Below the pieces are notes generated by a model. It worked only from the letters and a program-made list of their open reading frames with translations, was not told the DNA's origin and made no database searches. Below, in pieces: positions 43,622-52,133 of a stretch of DNA of 64,000 nucleotides (positions are counted from its first letter, which is position 1; each line of letters opens with the position of its first letter). Source of the stretch: Prevotella sp. (GTDB lineage: Bacteria > Bacteroidota > Bacteroidia > Bacteroidales > Bacteroidaceae); the NCBI GenBank assembly GCA_017619375.1, contig JAFZSL010000007.1, positions 186,001 through 250,000 on the forward strand. The letters run 5' to 3'. A program made the translations under genes and the position numbers.

Positions 43622-44992
43622 ATGAAATACAAGTTGACGGTTAGAACCATTTGGGAATATGGGCAACGTGTCGATTCCCAAGGGCACCCCCATCAAGAGG
43701 ATGATTTGTTTCCTGCCCACGGGCAACAGGATGATTCCGACAGGTTGTTCATCCTATGCGATGGAATGGGAGGGCATGAAGCAGGAGAGGTTGCCAGCGC
43801 CACGGTCTGTTCAGCCATGAGCAAATCCATTTTTGCCAATTCTCCTGACCCGGAGGGTGGTTTTGATGATGAGATGCTAAGCGAGGCGATTTCCGATGCT
43901 TTTGATGCATTGGATGCCGTGTCGCCCGGAGTTGGCAAGTCCATCAAGAAGATGGGTACGACAATGACCCTTCTGAAACTGCATGACAAGGGGTGCACCA
44001 TCGCTCACATCGGCGACAGCAGGGTGTATCACATTAGGCCAGGAAGGGATCAAGAAGACACCGAAATACTTTTTGCGACTCGTGACCACTCTCTCGTCAA
44101 TGACTTGATCAAATTGGGGGAGATGACGCCCGAAGAAGCCAAGACTTCCAACCAGAGGCATGTCATCACCAGGGCCATGCAGCCAATGATGGACCGAAGG
44201 CCAAGAGCCGACGTCTATCACACCTCAGACATCAGAAAAGGCGATTATTTCTATCTTTGCTCTGATGGCATGCTTGAGGTGATGGAAGACGACAACATCA
44301 GGTTCATCTTTTCCGAAAACCGCGGTGACGATGACACAAAAGTGAACATCCTGACTCGAGCCACCAGCCAGAACAAAGACAACCATACGGCAATCATCGT
44401 GCACATCCTGGATGTTATCGACCCGATACCAGTTGACAAGCCGCAGAAAGAGTATGGCAATGAATTAGAACAAACTCCCGGCAAGGATGGAGTTCAGAAG
44501 GTCAACGAGGAGACTTCGCCCCAAGAAATGACTGCCATAAAGGATGAAAAATCCAGGATGTGGCGAACAAAAGACGAGAACAGGGGAGAGCTTCGACATG
44601 GGAGAAAGAGGATGCAGATGTCTTCCCTTTTGAGAAAAAACTCCTTATTAGGCCTATTATGTTTGGCTGTCATTTCGTTCGGTGTGTTCATGTTATTCCC
44701 TTCCAATAACAAAAAGGCTTCGAACAATGCTTCTTCTGTTGAAAGCAAAGAGATGAACATGGCGGAGATGGACAGCCTTTCTGGTACTGTGTCCATAGAC
44801 GAGCAACTTGACACAACAAACAATATGGTCAAAGAGGGTCAATCGAAATTTGGAATGGGACATGATGAAAAACCTGATACTGATTCTTTGACGAGCAGTC
44901 CAAAAGACAGAAAGTCGGGATGGAGGAATCTCGAAAGCGGTAATTCGGGAACAAGGAAAATGAAATTGAAAAAGCCGAAAATAGAAAGGTAA
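43622..44992 (+). CDS. PP2C-type protein phosphatase with C-terminal TM segment
   Basis: 456 residues. Residues about 1-265 form the PPM/PP2C domain with metal-binding motifs QEDDLF, LCDGMGGHEAGEVAS, IAHIGDSRVYHI, LCSDGMLE and NKDNHTAIIV. A polar linker follows, then one hydrophobic helix SLLGLLCLAVISFGVFMLF (about 341-360) and a disordered lysine-ending tail. It should dephosphorylate Ser/Thr proteins at the inner membrane. No partner kinase is visible in the window. It follows greA by 87 bp. Confidence 0.92.
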   Translation: MKYKLTVRTIWEYGQRVDSQGHPHQEDDLFPAHGQQDDSDRLFILCDGMGGHEAGEVASATVCSAMSKSIFANSPDPEGGFDDEMLSEAISDAFDALDAVSPGVGKSIKKMGTTMTLLKLHDKGCTIAHIGDSRVYHIRPGRDQEDTEILFATRDHSLVNDLIKLGEMTPEEAKTSNQRHVITRAMQPMMDRRPRADVYHTSDIRKGDYFYLCSDGMLEVMEDDNIRFIFSENRGDDDTKVNILTRATSQNKDNHTAIIVHILDVIDPIPVDKPQKEYGNELEQTPGKDGVQKVNEETSPQEMTAIKDEKSRMWRTKDENRGELRHGRKRMQMSSLLRKNSLLGLLCLAVISFGVFMLFPSNNKKASNNASSVESKEMNMAEMDSLSGTVSIDEQLDTTNNMVKEGQSKFGMGHDEKPDTDSLTSSPKDRKSGWRNLESGNSGTRKMKLKKPKIER

Positions 44993-45070
44993 TCCTCAAA
45001 AGAAAAGACGGAGACAAAAACAGAAGCACGCTTTTCTGAGACCAAAGTTTGTGTCCCATGCATATGAATC

Positions 45071-45103
45071 AGGCGGCAAATACCCATTTCGTATTTGCCG
45101 CCT
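45071..45103. terminator. Hairpin between convergent genes
   Basis: AGGCGGCAAATAC (45071-45083) and GTATTTGCCGCCT (45091-45103) form a 13-bp stem with a 7-nt loop between the phosphatase gene and the convergent secreted-protein gene. There is no clear T-run on either side. Confidence 0.55.
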
Positions 45104-45125
45104 GTCAGTTTCCCTTATGGCCAAC

Positions 45126-45650
45126 TTATTTCACCCTGGTCATTTTATGTACTTTATCTTCGTCGGAAAAATGTATTGTCATACTGGAGTTGGTGAGATT
45201 GGTGATAGTGATTTCCCCGTTTTCAGGAAAATCCTCACTAAGGTCCTCTTTGTTCTCCTCAAACTGTTGTTGTAAGATTTGTTTAAATCCGTCAATCAAC
45301 TCCTTGTCGGCCACGGCGGCCATTTCGCCATTCAATTTCAAATCGTCTATGTAGAAGTCGGTCTTGACTTTGTCCAAGTGTATGGGGACTACATTGTCTT
45401 CCATTTTTGAGTAAGTGCCGTTGATGGAGAAATGACATCGCATTTCCATTGTTTCAGGGTCGCTTAGGGTGAAATTCAAATTCAACAACATGGTTTTGTT
45501 TTTGTTGAAAGTCAACTCGAAAATCCCCATCATTTGTTGTTCGTTATCTTCTGTGAAAGGTTCGGAACGCCATTTCCCGACTATATCCTGGGCGAACATA
45601 CTTATGGAAAAGCATGCCAAAAGTCCAAATAATGCTAATGCCTTTTTCAT
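45126..45650 (-). CDS. Secreted lipocalin-like protein
   Basis: 174 residues. Signal peptide MKKALALFGLLACFSISMFA, then VGKWRSEPFTEDN, the usual beginning of Bacteroidetes lipocalin-like domains (xxGxW), followed by antiparallel strands and an acidic helix (EENKEDLSEDFPENGE). No enzyme motif. The ATG at 45650 gives the signal peptide; the open extension to 45815 overlaps the GH27 gene and is rejected. Confidence 0.75.
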   Translation of the reverse strand: MKKALALFGLLACFSISMFAQDIVGKWRSEPFTEDNEQQMMGIFELTFNKNKTMLLNLNFTLSDPETMEMRCHFSINGTYSKMEDNVVPIHLDKVKTDFYIDDLKLNGEMAAVADKELIDGFKQILQQQFEENKEDLSEDFPENGEITITNLTNSSMTIHFSDEDKVHKMTRVK

Positions 45651-45720
45651 TCTCGTTCTTTTCTTAAAATTGTAGATAACTTGTTTGGTTGTTGTTCCTT
45701 TCGAAGGCAAGCAGGGGCTG

Positions 45721-47547
45721 TTATTTCTTAAGCACTTTCCTGCCGTTCTGTATGACAACGGTGTGGTGTGCGTTGTCAGCGTTGACCTTCTGCCCTTGGA
45801 GGTTGTAGGCCTCACCCGTGGCAGGGTGCTGTATCTCTATATTGTTGATTTCGGAAGTATTGCTCTTCAGTTCGATGTAGTCGATGTCGGGCATCCAGTT
45901 TGCGGGGTTGGAAAGGCGTATGATGTTCTTGCCTTTCTGCAATGACACATCAATTGTCTTCTTGCCCACGGTCTGCCATCCCCCGGAATTGACGTTCACG
46001 GTTTGTACCTTTTGTCCGTTTACATCCACGGTGATGCTGCGGTTCTCACCGGAGATGAAACCTATGGTGAGTAGGTATTCCCCTCCCTCGTAGGAATAGA
46101 CATCACGCCAAACAAGGTCGTTCTGCTCGCTGCATCCCAACCAGCCTGCCTTGTAACCAGAGGAGCAGAAAGAGGCCTGTTCGTAAATGCCAGTCTTCTC
46201 TGTTTGGTTGTTCTTGATTTCCTGGTAGTCGCTGATATATGCAGTCTCAGCCTCATATTTGGTGCGCTCCAAGCGGGTTTCCGCCTCGGCGACATAGATG
46301 CGTGTGCCATGGTTGGGAACGTAAATTTCGAACTCATCGGTGAACTCGCCCAGGTCTTTTTTCTGGAACACGTCTCGCAGTTTTACGTTGCCGGAAAGGT
46401 CTATGTCGCTGAATTTCACTTTGACCGTCTTTGAAGCGTCATTGGGGTTGTATACAGCAAAGGCGCGTTTCTTGCCGTTAAGTGTCTCCAGGTCTTTCAC
46501 CAGGACATAACATCCGTCGGTGAGAGTGGCGATATAGGCTTGTTGATATAGCGTGTCTTGGTTGAGTGCTATGAGTTCCGTGTTTTTCAATAGCGTGAGC
46601 GTGGTGGCTTTGATGTTGGTGAGGTCGCAACCGATGAGGAGTGGCGAATTCATGATGCACCACATGCCGAAGTGTGTCTTGTCCTCCTCTGTACTCATCG
46701 AGCGTCCCACCTCCAGCATGTCCATGTCGTTGAATCTGCCGTCATAGCAGTAGGCACTCATGTACAGGTTCTCTGCCAGGATGCCCTTCACCGAGTTCCA
46801 ACTGTCGTTGATGTCGTGCGTGGTTCTCCATGAGAACGCTATGTCGTGCACCCAAGTTCCGGGATAGTCCCATCGGCAGACATTCATCCTCACATCCGTC
46901 CTCCCGGTATTCTTGATGGCTTCACTGATGGCAGTGTATCGTTCCTGTGGGTCGAGAGCAAGGTGCTGTTTGTTTTGAGGTGCATCGCCACCGCAAAAAT
47001 CCACTTTGACGAAATCGAAGCCACAATCCAGGAAGTAGAAGTCGGCGTCATGCTGGTCATAGTTATAGAATCCCACGTTGACGCTTAGGTTGTCACCATT
47101 GTACATGTTTCCACAGGTGTTGGCACCCGCGTCGCTATATATGCCTGCTTTCAGTCCTTTTGAGTGTATGTAGTCAGCTACAGGCTTGAGTCCATTGGGG
47201 AATCTTGTCGGATGGATAAGCAGTTCGCCCGTCTCAGTGTTGCGTCCTCCGAAGAATCCGTCGTCTATGTTGATGTGGTCGAATCCCACTGCTTTCAATC
47301 CCTTCGACACCATGGCGTCAGCCTGTCGGCGAATGAGAGCTTCGTTGATGTTCACCCCATAAGTGTTCCATGAACTCCATCCCATTGTAGGGCCGTTTTG
47401 GGCTGTTGCGGGGAAGGTTGCAAGAAAAGACAAGGTCAATGGTGTGAACAGGAGAGCGATAAGTCGAGATCTGTTTTTAGCTTTTACAAAGAGCGGGAGA
47501 ACCTCTGTCGAAGATAGTGCGAATGGCATCAATTTCCGTTTCATCAT
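45721..47547 (-). CDS. Secreted GH27 alpha-galactosidase with C-terminal CBM
   Basis: 608 residues. After an unusually long N-terminus with a hydrophobic signal segment (LIALLFTPLTLSFLATFPATAQ), the GH27 barrel starts at TMGWSSWNTYGVN. The nucleophile Asp is in FVKVDFCGGDAP and the acid/base Asp in FNDMDMLEVGRSM. A beta-sandwich domain follows the barrel, then a CBM6/35-like module (about 425-560, YEAETAYISDY, GGWQTVGKKTIDVSLQKGKN). The tail EAYNLQGQ...VIQNGRKVLKK is a C-terminal sorting-like tail. It releases terminal alpha-galactose outside the cytoplasm. Confidence 0.93.
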   Translation of the reverse strand: MMKRKLMPFALSSTEVLPLFVKAKNRSRLIALLFTPLTLSFLATFPATAQNGPTMGWSSWNTYGVNINEALIRRQADAMVSKGLKAVGFDHINIDDGFFGGRNTETGELLIHPTRFPNGLKPVADYIHSKGLKAGIYSDAGANTCGNMYNGDNLSVNVGFYNYDQHDADFYFLDCGFDFVKVDFCGGDAPQNKQHLALDPQERYTAISEAIKNTGRTDVRMNVCRWDYPGTWVHDIAFSWRTTHDINDSWNSVKGILAENLYMSAYCYDGRFNDMDMLEVGRSMSTEEDKTHFGMWCIMNSPLLIGCDLTNIKATTLTLLKNTELIALNQDTLYQQAYIATLTDGCYVLVKDLETLNGKKRAFAVYNPNDASKTVKVKFSDIDLSGNVKLRDVFQKKDLGEFTDEFEIYVPNHGTRIYVAEAETRLERTKYEAETAYISDYQEIKNNQTEKTGIYEQASFCSSGYKAGWLGCSEQNDLVWRDVYSYEGGEYLLTIGFISGENRSITVDVNGQKVQTVNVNSGGWQTVGKKTIDVSLQKGKNIIRLSNPANWMPDIDYIELKSNTSEINNIEIQHPATGEAYNLQGQKVNADNAHHTVVIQNGRKVLKK

Positions 47548-47657
47548 TATTGTGTTTTGTTATTTGTTGCGTTATGTTATCGATGGACGAGCTTCAGTCC
47601 TTGGGAAACCGTCGTAACGGTATTACAGTCGCAAGTGGAAAAAACTCAAGTCGTGGA

Positions 47658-47665
47658 CAAAGATA
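47658..47665 (-). promoter_or_regulatory. Promoter -7 box for the GH27 gene
   Basis: Minus-strand TATCTTTG followed by T lies 110 bp upstream of the GH27 ATG and fits TAnnTTTG. Confidence 0.45.
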
Positions 47666-47743
47666 CGTTTTTTTCTCAGAACAAGAAAATTTTTCATCAT
47701 ATTGTCATTTATGGAAGCGCAAGGTTCATGCTCCCATGTCCAT

Positions 47744-48688
47744 TCAGTCTTGGATGAGTTCCAAGCATGCGTTGAAAATGCCTTGGAAGTCGAAGCCATA
47801 ATGGCGGAAGACCTCCAGTGGAGCGGCGTGAATGACATTTTCGTCAGGTACACCGAGGATTCTCATTCTTACAGGGCATACTTGCGAGGTGACTTCAGCC
47901 ACCAGCGCCCCAAGTCCTCCATAGATGCTATGTTCTTCAGCGGTGACGATGCGGCCGGTCTCATATGCAGCATTCACTATAGCTTCATGGTCGAAAGGCT
48001 TGATGGAATGCATGTCGATCACACGGGCGTGGATGCCCTTCTCTTTCAGCATCCTACCTGCTTCCAAACAATGGTATACGGTCTCACCAGTCCCAATGAT
48101 CGTCAGGTCCTTGCCGTCCATCAGTACATTGGCCTTTCCCAATTCAAAATCGAAATCGTCACTGTCGTAGACATCGGGAACGGCATTGCGTCCTACCCGG
48201 ATGTAGGCAGGTTTGGGATGGTCGACCATCTTCTCAACAAGTCGTCTTGTCTCCCGGACGTCGCAAGGGAGATAGACCTCCATACCTGGAAAGGTGCGCA
48301 GTACAGCGATGTCGTGCAGCGAATGGTGTGTGGCCCCCAATTGGCTGTATGCCACGCCACCGCTGACGCCACATATTTTCACCGGCATTTGTGAATAAGC
48401 CATGTCCACTTTCACCTGTTCCAGGGCACGTGCCACATAGAAGCAGGCAGGCCCGAAGACAAAAGTCTTTTTCCCCGTGGATGCCAAGCCAGCTGCAATG
48501 CCCACGGCATTCTGCTCAGCTATCCCCACTTCAATGAATTGTTCTGGAAGGGTGTTGGCGAAATCCGTCAGCGTGGCAGACCCGCTTGCGTCGGAGGTGA
48601 CGGCGATGATGTCGCTATCTTTCTTCGCCAATGCCAGCAACGTGTCGGTGAAACTTTTCCTACATGGTATCTTGTTGGGCTCTTTCAT
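47744..48688 (-). CDS. Transketolase, C-terminal subunit
   Basis: 314 residues corresponding to the pyrimidine-binding and C-terminal domains of transketolase. Visible features are FIEVGIAEQNAVGIAAGLAS (the Glu that activates thiamin diphosphate), ATHHSLHDIAVLR and the C-terminal LTIIGTGETVYHCLEAGRML. It works with the subunit encoded 39 bp upstream. In many anaerobes such split transketolases serve the non-oxidative pentose phosphate pathway or a related sugar route. Confidence 0.92.
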   Translation of the reverse strand: MKEPNKIPCRKSFTDTLLALAKKDSDIIAVTSDASGSATLTDFANTLPEQFIEVGIAEQNAVGIAAGLASTGKKTFVFGPACFYVARALEQVKVDMAYSQMPVKICGVSGGVAYSQLGATHHSLHDIAVLRTFPGMEVYLPCDVRETRRLVEKMVDHPKPAYIRVGRNAVPDVYDSDDFDFELGKANVLMDGKDLTIIGTGETVYHCLEAGRMLKEKGIHARVIDMHSIKPFDHEAIVNAAYETGRIVTAEEHSIYGGLGALVAEVTSQVCPVRMRILGVPDENVIHAAPLEVFRHYGFDFQGIFNACLELIQD

Positions 48689-48727
48689 ATTTCTTTACCT
48701 ATAAATATCAGCAACTTCGACCGAAAC

Positions 48728-49555
48728 TCAATCTTCTATCTTCAATCTCTTTTCTATTTCTTGGCACGCTTTCAGATACTGTTCCTCATTAGGGACGCCA
48801 TGGTGCCATTTCGCCACGTTTTCCATGAAGGAAACGCCATATCCCTTCGTGGTTTTGGATATGACCAAATGTGGCTTGCCGTTGGTGAAATCGATACCGT
48901 CGATGGTGGCTACGATGTCGTCGATGTCGTCGCCATTCATTTCCTTCACCTCCCATCCGAAAGCGGTCCATCGTTCCTTGATGTTTTCCAATGGCATGAC
49001 AACCTCTGTGGCCCCAGAGATTTGCAATCCGTTGCGATCGATGAATGCCATAAGATTGTCAAGATGATATTTGTTGGCAGCCATCGCGGCTTCATAGATG
49101 GACCCTTCGGCCAGTTCTCCGTCGCCCATGACGACGTAGGTCTTGTAATCCGCTTTTGACAGTTTGGCTGATAGCGCCATGCCCACACCGACGGAGAGGC
49201 CGTGGCCGAGAGCACCACTGTTGATTTCCACGCCAGGGATGGTCACATCGGGATGCCCACCAAGATGCGAATGGAATTTTCCATATTCTTCCAATTCCTC
49301 TTCTGCGAAGAAGCCTTTGTCGCATAGCACGCAATAGAGAGCTTCAGCACAATGACCCTTGCTCAAGACAAAGCGGTCGCGGTCGGGTTTCTTCGGTCGC
49401 GTCGGGTCGACATCCAGCGTGTGATAATAGAGCACGGTGAGCAAGTTGAGCACGGAGAGGTCCCCTCCTGTGTGCCCGGTTCTTGCTAAATGAATGAGTT
49501 GAATAAGACGCAACCGCAGTTCTTCTGATTTCTGCTTTAGTTCGAAGTAGTTCAT
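48728..49555 (-). CDS. Transketolase, N-terminal subunit
   Basis: 275 residues matching the thiamin diphosphate-binding domain. Key parts are LARTGHTGGDLS, GHCAEALYCVL, GALGHGLSVGVGMAL and the cofactor/metal motif VVMGDGELAEGSIYEAAMAA ending near FIDRNGLQ. The C-terminal half of a normal transketolase is encoded by the next gene. A consensus promoter sits just upstream. Confidence 0.93.
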   Translation of the reverse strand: MNYFELKQKSEELRLRLIQLIHLARTGHTGGDLSVLNLLTVLYYHTLDVDPTRPKKPDRDRFVLSKGHCAEALYCVLCDKGFFAEEELEEYGKFHSHLGGHPDVTIPGVEINSGALGHGLSVGVGMALSAKLSKADYKTYVVMGDGELAEGSIYEAAMAANKYHLDNLMAFIDRNGLQISGATEVVMPLENIKERWTAFGWEVKEMNGDDIDDIVATIDGIDFTNGKPHLVISKTTKGYGVSFMENVAKWHHGVPNEEQYLKACQEIEKRLKIED

Positions 49556-49575
49556 TATCTTAGACTAATTTGAAT

Positions 49576-49608
49576 GCAAAGATAGTGCATTTTATGCTAA
49601 AAGCCAAA
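49576..49608 (-). promoter_or_regulatory. Bacteroidetes-type promoter for the split transketolase
   Basis: Minus strand: TTTG (49608-49605), a 20-bp spacer and TATCTTTGC (49584-49576). This is a full consensus -33/-7 pair 21 bp upstream of the start codon. The rest of the 319-bp gap up to 49874 shows no other gene. Confidence 0.75.
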
Positions 49609-49874
49609 AAAACAATCAACTCATTTCAGCCAGACAACCATGAAAGATGATTCTTCCAAGAGGCGTCCACCTTGCATTTGACACAGCTTTGATATGCGAA
49701 GGCGAAAAAAATGCATCCTTTGCTTGGTGTAGCCCTGTTTTTGTTATATTTTTGTATCAGAATAGATGTTCCAATGATAGATTGAGCTGCAAAGTAGAAT
49801 AATTTAAAGAAGGTAGGAAGGTGTTGTTGCCTGCTTGGCTAATATGCAATTTTTCATCATTAACGTTCCGAGCA

Positions 49875-50183
49875 ATGAAGAACAAAGTAAAAATCACCGC
49901 CATGCGCCAGACGGTTTATTCCGACCTGATGGCACGATACGAGAATCCCATCGAGCACGCTTGCGATGTCAGGGTGGGACAGCATTGGGTGTCAGTCGAC
50001 GGCAAGTGTCCTGAAGGGATGTGTGTGTCCGCTTGGCATTCCATGCAAGAATATGTGGAATCATTGGCAAATGGCAAGGGCAATTTCCATGATGGATGGA
50101 TGAAGAACCCCATGAGTGCGATTATCAGTTGCAATGACGGCTTCCGTCCCTTTAGTTTTCTAATTGAAGTGATTAACGACTAA
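49875..50183 (+). CDS. TIGR04076 family protein
   Basis: 102 residues. The pattern MKNKVKITAMRQTVYSDL, ACDVRVGQHWVSVDGKCPEG, a Trp-containing helix (SAWHSMQEYVESL) and ISCNDGFRPFSFLIE follows the small TIGR04076 family found in anaerobes; the Cys in ACDV and in SCNDG and KCPEG are typical. Function unknown. ATG at 49875 chosen because the extension to 49821 is not family-like. It precedes the next gene by 12 bp. Confidence 0.75.
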   Translation: MKNKVKITAMRQTVYSDLMARYENPIEHACDVRVGQHWVSVDGKCPEGMCVSAWHSMQEYVESLANGKGNFHDGWMKNPMSAIISCNDGFRPFSFLIEVIND

Positions 50184-50195
50184 CACTCTGCAAAA

Positions 50196-51125
50196 ATGAA
50201 AATCATGCAAAAGAACCATCCCATCGCCACCGTTATCAAAAATTATCTGAACAAGAAAAGCAAGATGGTCACGGATGCGCGAAAGGAAATCCAGCGTCGA
50301 TTCCACGGACTGGATTGGAAAGATCAGAAGACAATCCTGAACGCCTTCCTTGAATCAGGAAAAGTGGACAGGGAGTGGGCATATTCCATGCTCCTTGATT
50401 GGTGGGACCCGATATTCGAGCCCAAGGTGAGGGAGTTGTGGGAGACATACCAGGAATACAAGTGTGCATGGGTCATCATGCGACATTTTCCCAAGGACTA
50501 CATCAAAAAACACATTGAAGAATTCGACAAAGGTGGACGTGACTACTACTTCATTTGTCGCAGACTTTCCGAGGATGCCGATTTTACTATCGACAAGAGC
50601 AAATTGAGTCCAGAAGACTACTTGATGGCCCTCTATCATGGTCATCGTCATATCGAAGACGAAGAAGCCAAAGATGTCTTGTTTACGATAGTGAGCAAAC
50701 TCTGCATGCATACCATGCCTTATATGGAATTACCCACTTTCCATGTTACCATTCGTGGCAAGGTATTCATTGCTTCTGATTTCAGGAAAGTGTCCATCGG
50801 GGTGTACTACTTGGAGGAAATGGGCAAGATGGATGTAGTCGAAGCCTTCCGTTCATGGGAGAAAGACGTCTTGTACTCTGTTATTGAAAGTGATGAATAC
50901 GAAGCGTTGTGCAAAAAAACTCTTTCTGACCATAATTACGGTGAGGAACTGGCTTTCATCGTCCAAAAGCATCTATATCATGCCCTCCCAGTAAAATACA
51001 AAACGTTGACCGATGAGGAATACGACAAAAAAATGGTGGATACTTCTGCTTCCGAGATGGGCTTTTCCGACCGACTGAAATATGATGAATACTTAGATTT
51101 CTTGAATAATCAGGGCGCAGAATAG
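50196..51125 (+). CDS. Cytoplasmic protein of unknown function
   Basis: 309 residues, no signal peptide. It is rich in helices and in Trp/Tyr/Lys/Glu, with repeats of about 40 residues that suggest a HEAT-like or TPR-like solenoid (RRFHGLDWKDQKTILNAFLE; ALYHGHRHIEDEEAKDVLFT). No catalytic motif recognised. Probably cotranscribed with the TIGR04076 gene. Confidence 0.7.
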   Translation: MKIMQKNHPIATVIKNYLNKKSKMVTDARKEIQRRFHGLDWKDQKTILNAFLESGKVDREWAYSMLLDWWDPIFEPKVRELWETYQEYKCAWVIMRHFPKDYIKKHIEEFDKGGRDYYFICRRLSEDADFTIDKSKLSPEDYLMALYHGHRHIEDEEAKDVLFTIVSKLCMHTMPYMELPTFHVTIRGKVFIASDFRKVSIGVYYLEEMGKMDVVEAFRSWEKDVLYSVIESDEYEALCKKTLSDHNYGEELAFIVQKHLYHALPVKYKTLTDEEYDKKMVDTSASEMGFSDRLKYDEYLDFLNNQGAE

Positions 51126-51210
51126 GCAAAAGACATCTTCCAATTTATGTGTTCGAAGCAGGGAGGGCGCTATCAGTTAATAATTAAATTTGAGTCACAA
51201 AATAAAAAAA

Positions 51211-51393
51211 ATGAAAAGAAAAGCAAGGAAAACGACCACGTTGGATGCAATAAAGGCCATGAGACGTGGAGGACGTGAGGCGGAGCAGGAACTGTTCGGG
51301 CCTGGGTTTCATTCTTTCAATAAGACGCATAAATCGAAGAAAACCTATACAAGGAAGGCCAAGCATAAGTCTAAAGCTGATGCCGAGGCTTGA
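51211..51393 (+). CDS. Small very basic protein
   Basis: 60 residues, MKRKARKTTTLDAIKAMRRG ... FGPGFHSFNKTHKSKKTYTR, with high Lys/Arg content, suggesting nucleic acid binding. The frame is open from a TTG at 51190 but the ATG at 51211 is preferred. A strong terminator follows 22 bp after its stop, which supports it being a real gene. Confidence 0.6.
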   Translation: MKRKARKTTTLDAIKAMRRGGREAEQELFGPGFHSFNKTHKSKKTYTRKAKHKSKADAEA

Positions 51394-51414
51394 CAGACCC
51401 AGGTTCCAGAAAAG

Positions 51415-51457
51415 CGTGGACGAGCAAGGTAGCACTCTTGCCCGTCCACGTTTTTTT
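51415..51457 (+). terminator. Rho-independent terminator
   Basis: CGTGGACGAGCAAG (51415-51428) and CTTGCCCGTCCACG (51437-51450) form a 14-bp stem with one mismatch, followed by T7. It ends the transcript of the small basic protein gene. Confidence 0.9.
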
Positions 51458-51510
51458 GCATGATTTGTCCTTATCGGTATCTATGCTATGCCAAGTTCTT
51501 CTGAACAGTT

Positions 51511-51894
51511 TTAGAAGATGAAAGAGATAGCCAGGTTGTAATTCACCTTCACATACCGCCCGTTTTGTATAGCGGGAATCCACAACGGCATCGTTTCCAA
51601 CTTGTTCACTACTTCGTCGGCGAAAATGGGGTTGGGGGAGTCTTGGACCTGAATGTTGCTGACGCTTCCATCCTCGTTGATGTCGAAAGAGACGACAACT
51701 CTTTCATCAATGGAATAAAGGTCGGCCATCATTGGAAAGGAAATGTTGTTCTCAATCCAATTTGAGAGGGCTTCCTCACCTCCAACAAACTGGGGCATCT
51801 GCTCTTGTATGTTGTCTTCAAAGAATGCCTCTTGGGCGGTTGCAAACTGGAGTGACATCAGGCAAACTGCGATGAATGTGAAAATCTTTTTCAT
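51511..51894 (-). CDS. Periplasmic TonB C-terminal-domain protein
   Basis: 127 residues: signal peptide MKKIFTFIAVCLMSLQFATA, then a single TonB_C domain (QFVGGEEALSNWIENNISFP, RVVVSFDINEDGSVSNIQVQ, LWIPAIQNGRYVKVNYNLAI). It has no membrane anchor beyond the signal peptide, so it is not a complete TonB; such stand-alone domains are common in Bacteroidetes with unknown roles. It is divergent from a GH92 gene that carries the same domain. Confidence 0.85.
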   Translation of the reverse strand: MKKIFTFIAVCLMSLQFATAQEAFFEDNIQEQMPQFVGGEEALSNWIENNISFPMMADLYSIDERVVVSFDINEDGSVSNIQVQDSPNPIFADEVVNKLETMPLWIPAIQNGRYVKVNYNLAISFIF

Positions 51895-51956
51895 AATGCT
51901 ATGGTTTTTAATGTTTATATTTTACGTTATTGTTCTTTTTACATTTGCAAAGTTAC

Positions 51957-51965
51957 ATACTCAAA
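51957..51965 (-). promoter_or_regulatory. Promoter -7 box for the TonB_C gene
   Basis: Minus-strand TAACTTTGC, 63 bp upstream of the start at 51894. A weaker box TTATTTTG near 52104 may serve the divergent GH92 gene. Confidence 0.5.
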
Positions 51966-52133
51966 AACCGTTTTCAAAAATGTTTTCGACCAACTCCCGT
52001 GTTCTTTCGACAAAACGCACTGATTCTCCGATGATTATCTTGGTTCATCCAACCATTTCCCATATTTCAGAGAAAATCATTTGCATATATGCCGGAAAAA
52101 TAGTTATTTTGTATGTTGAATCTACCAAACTTT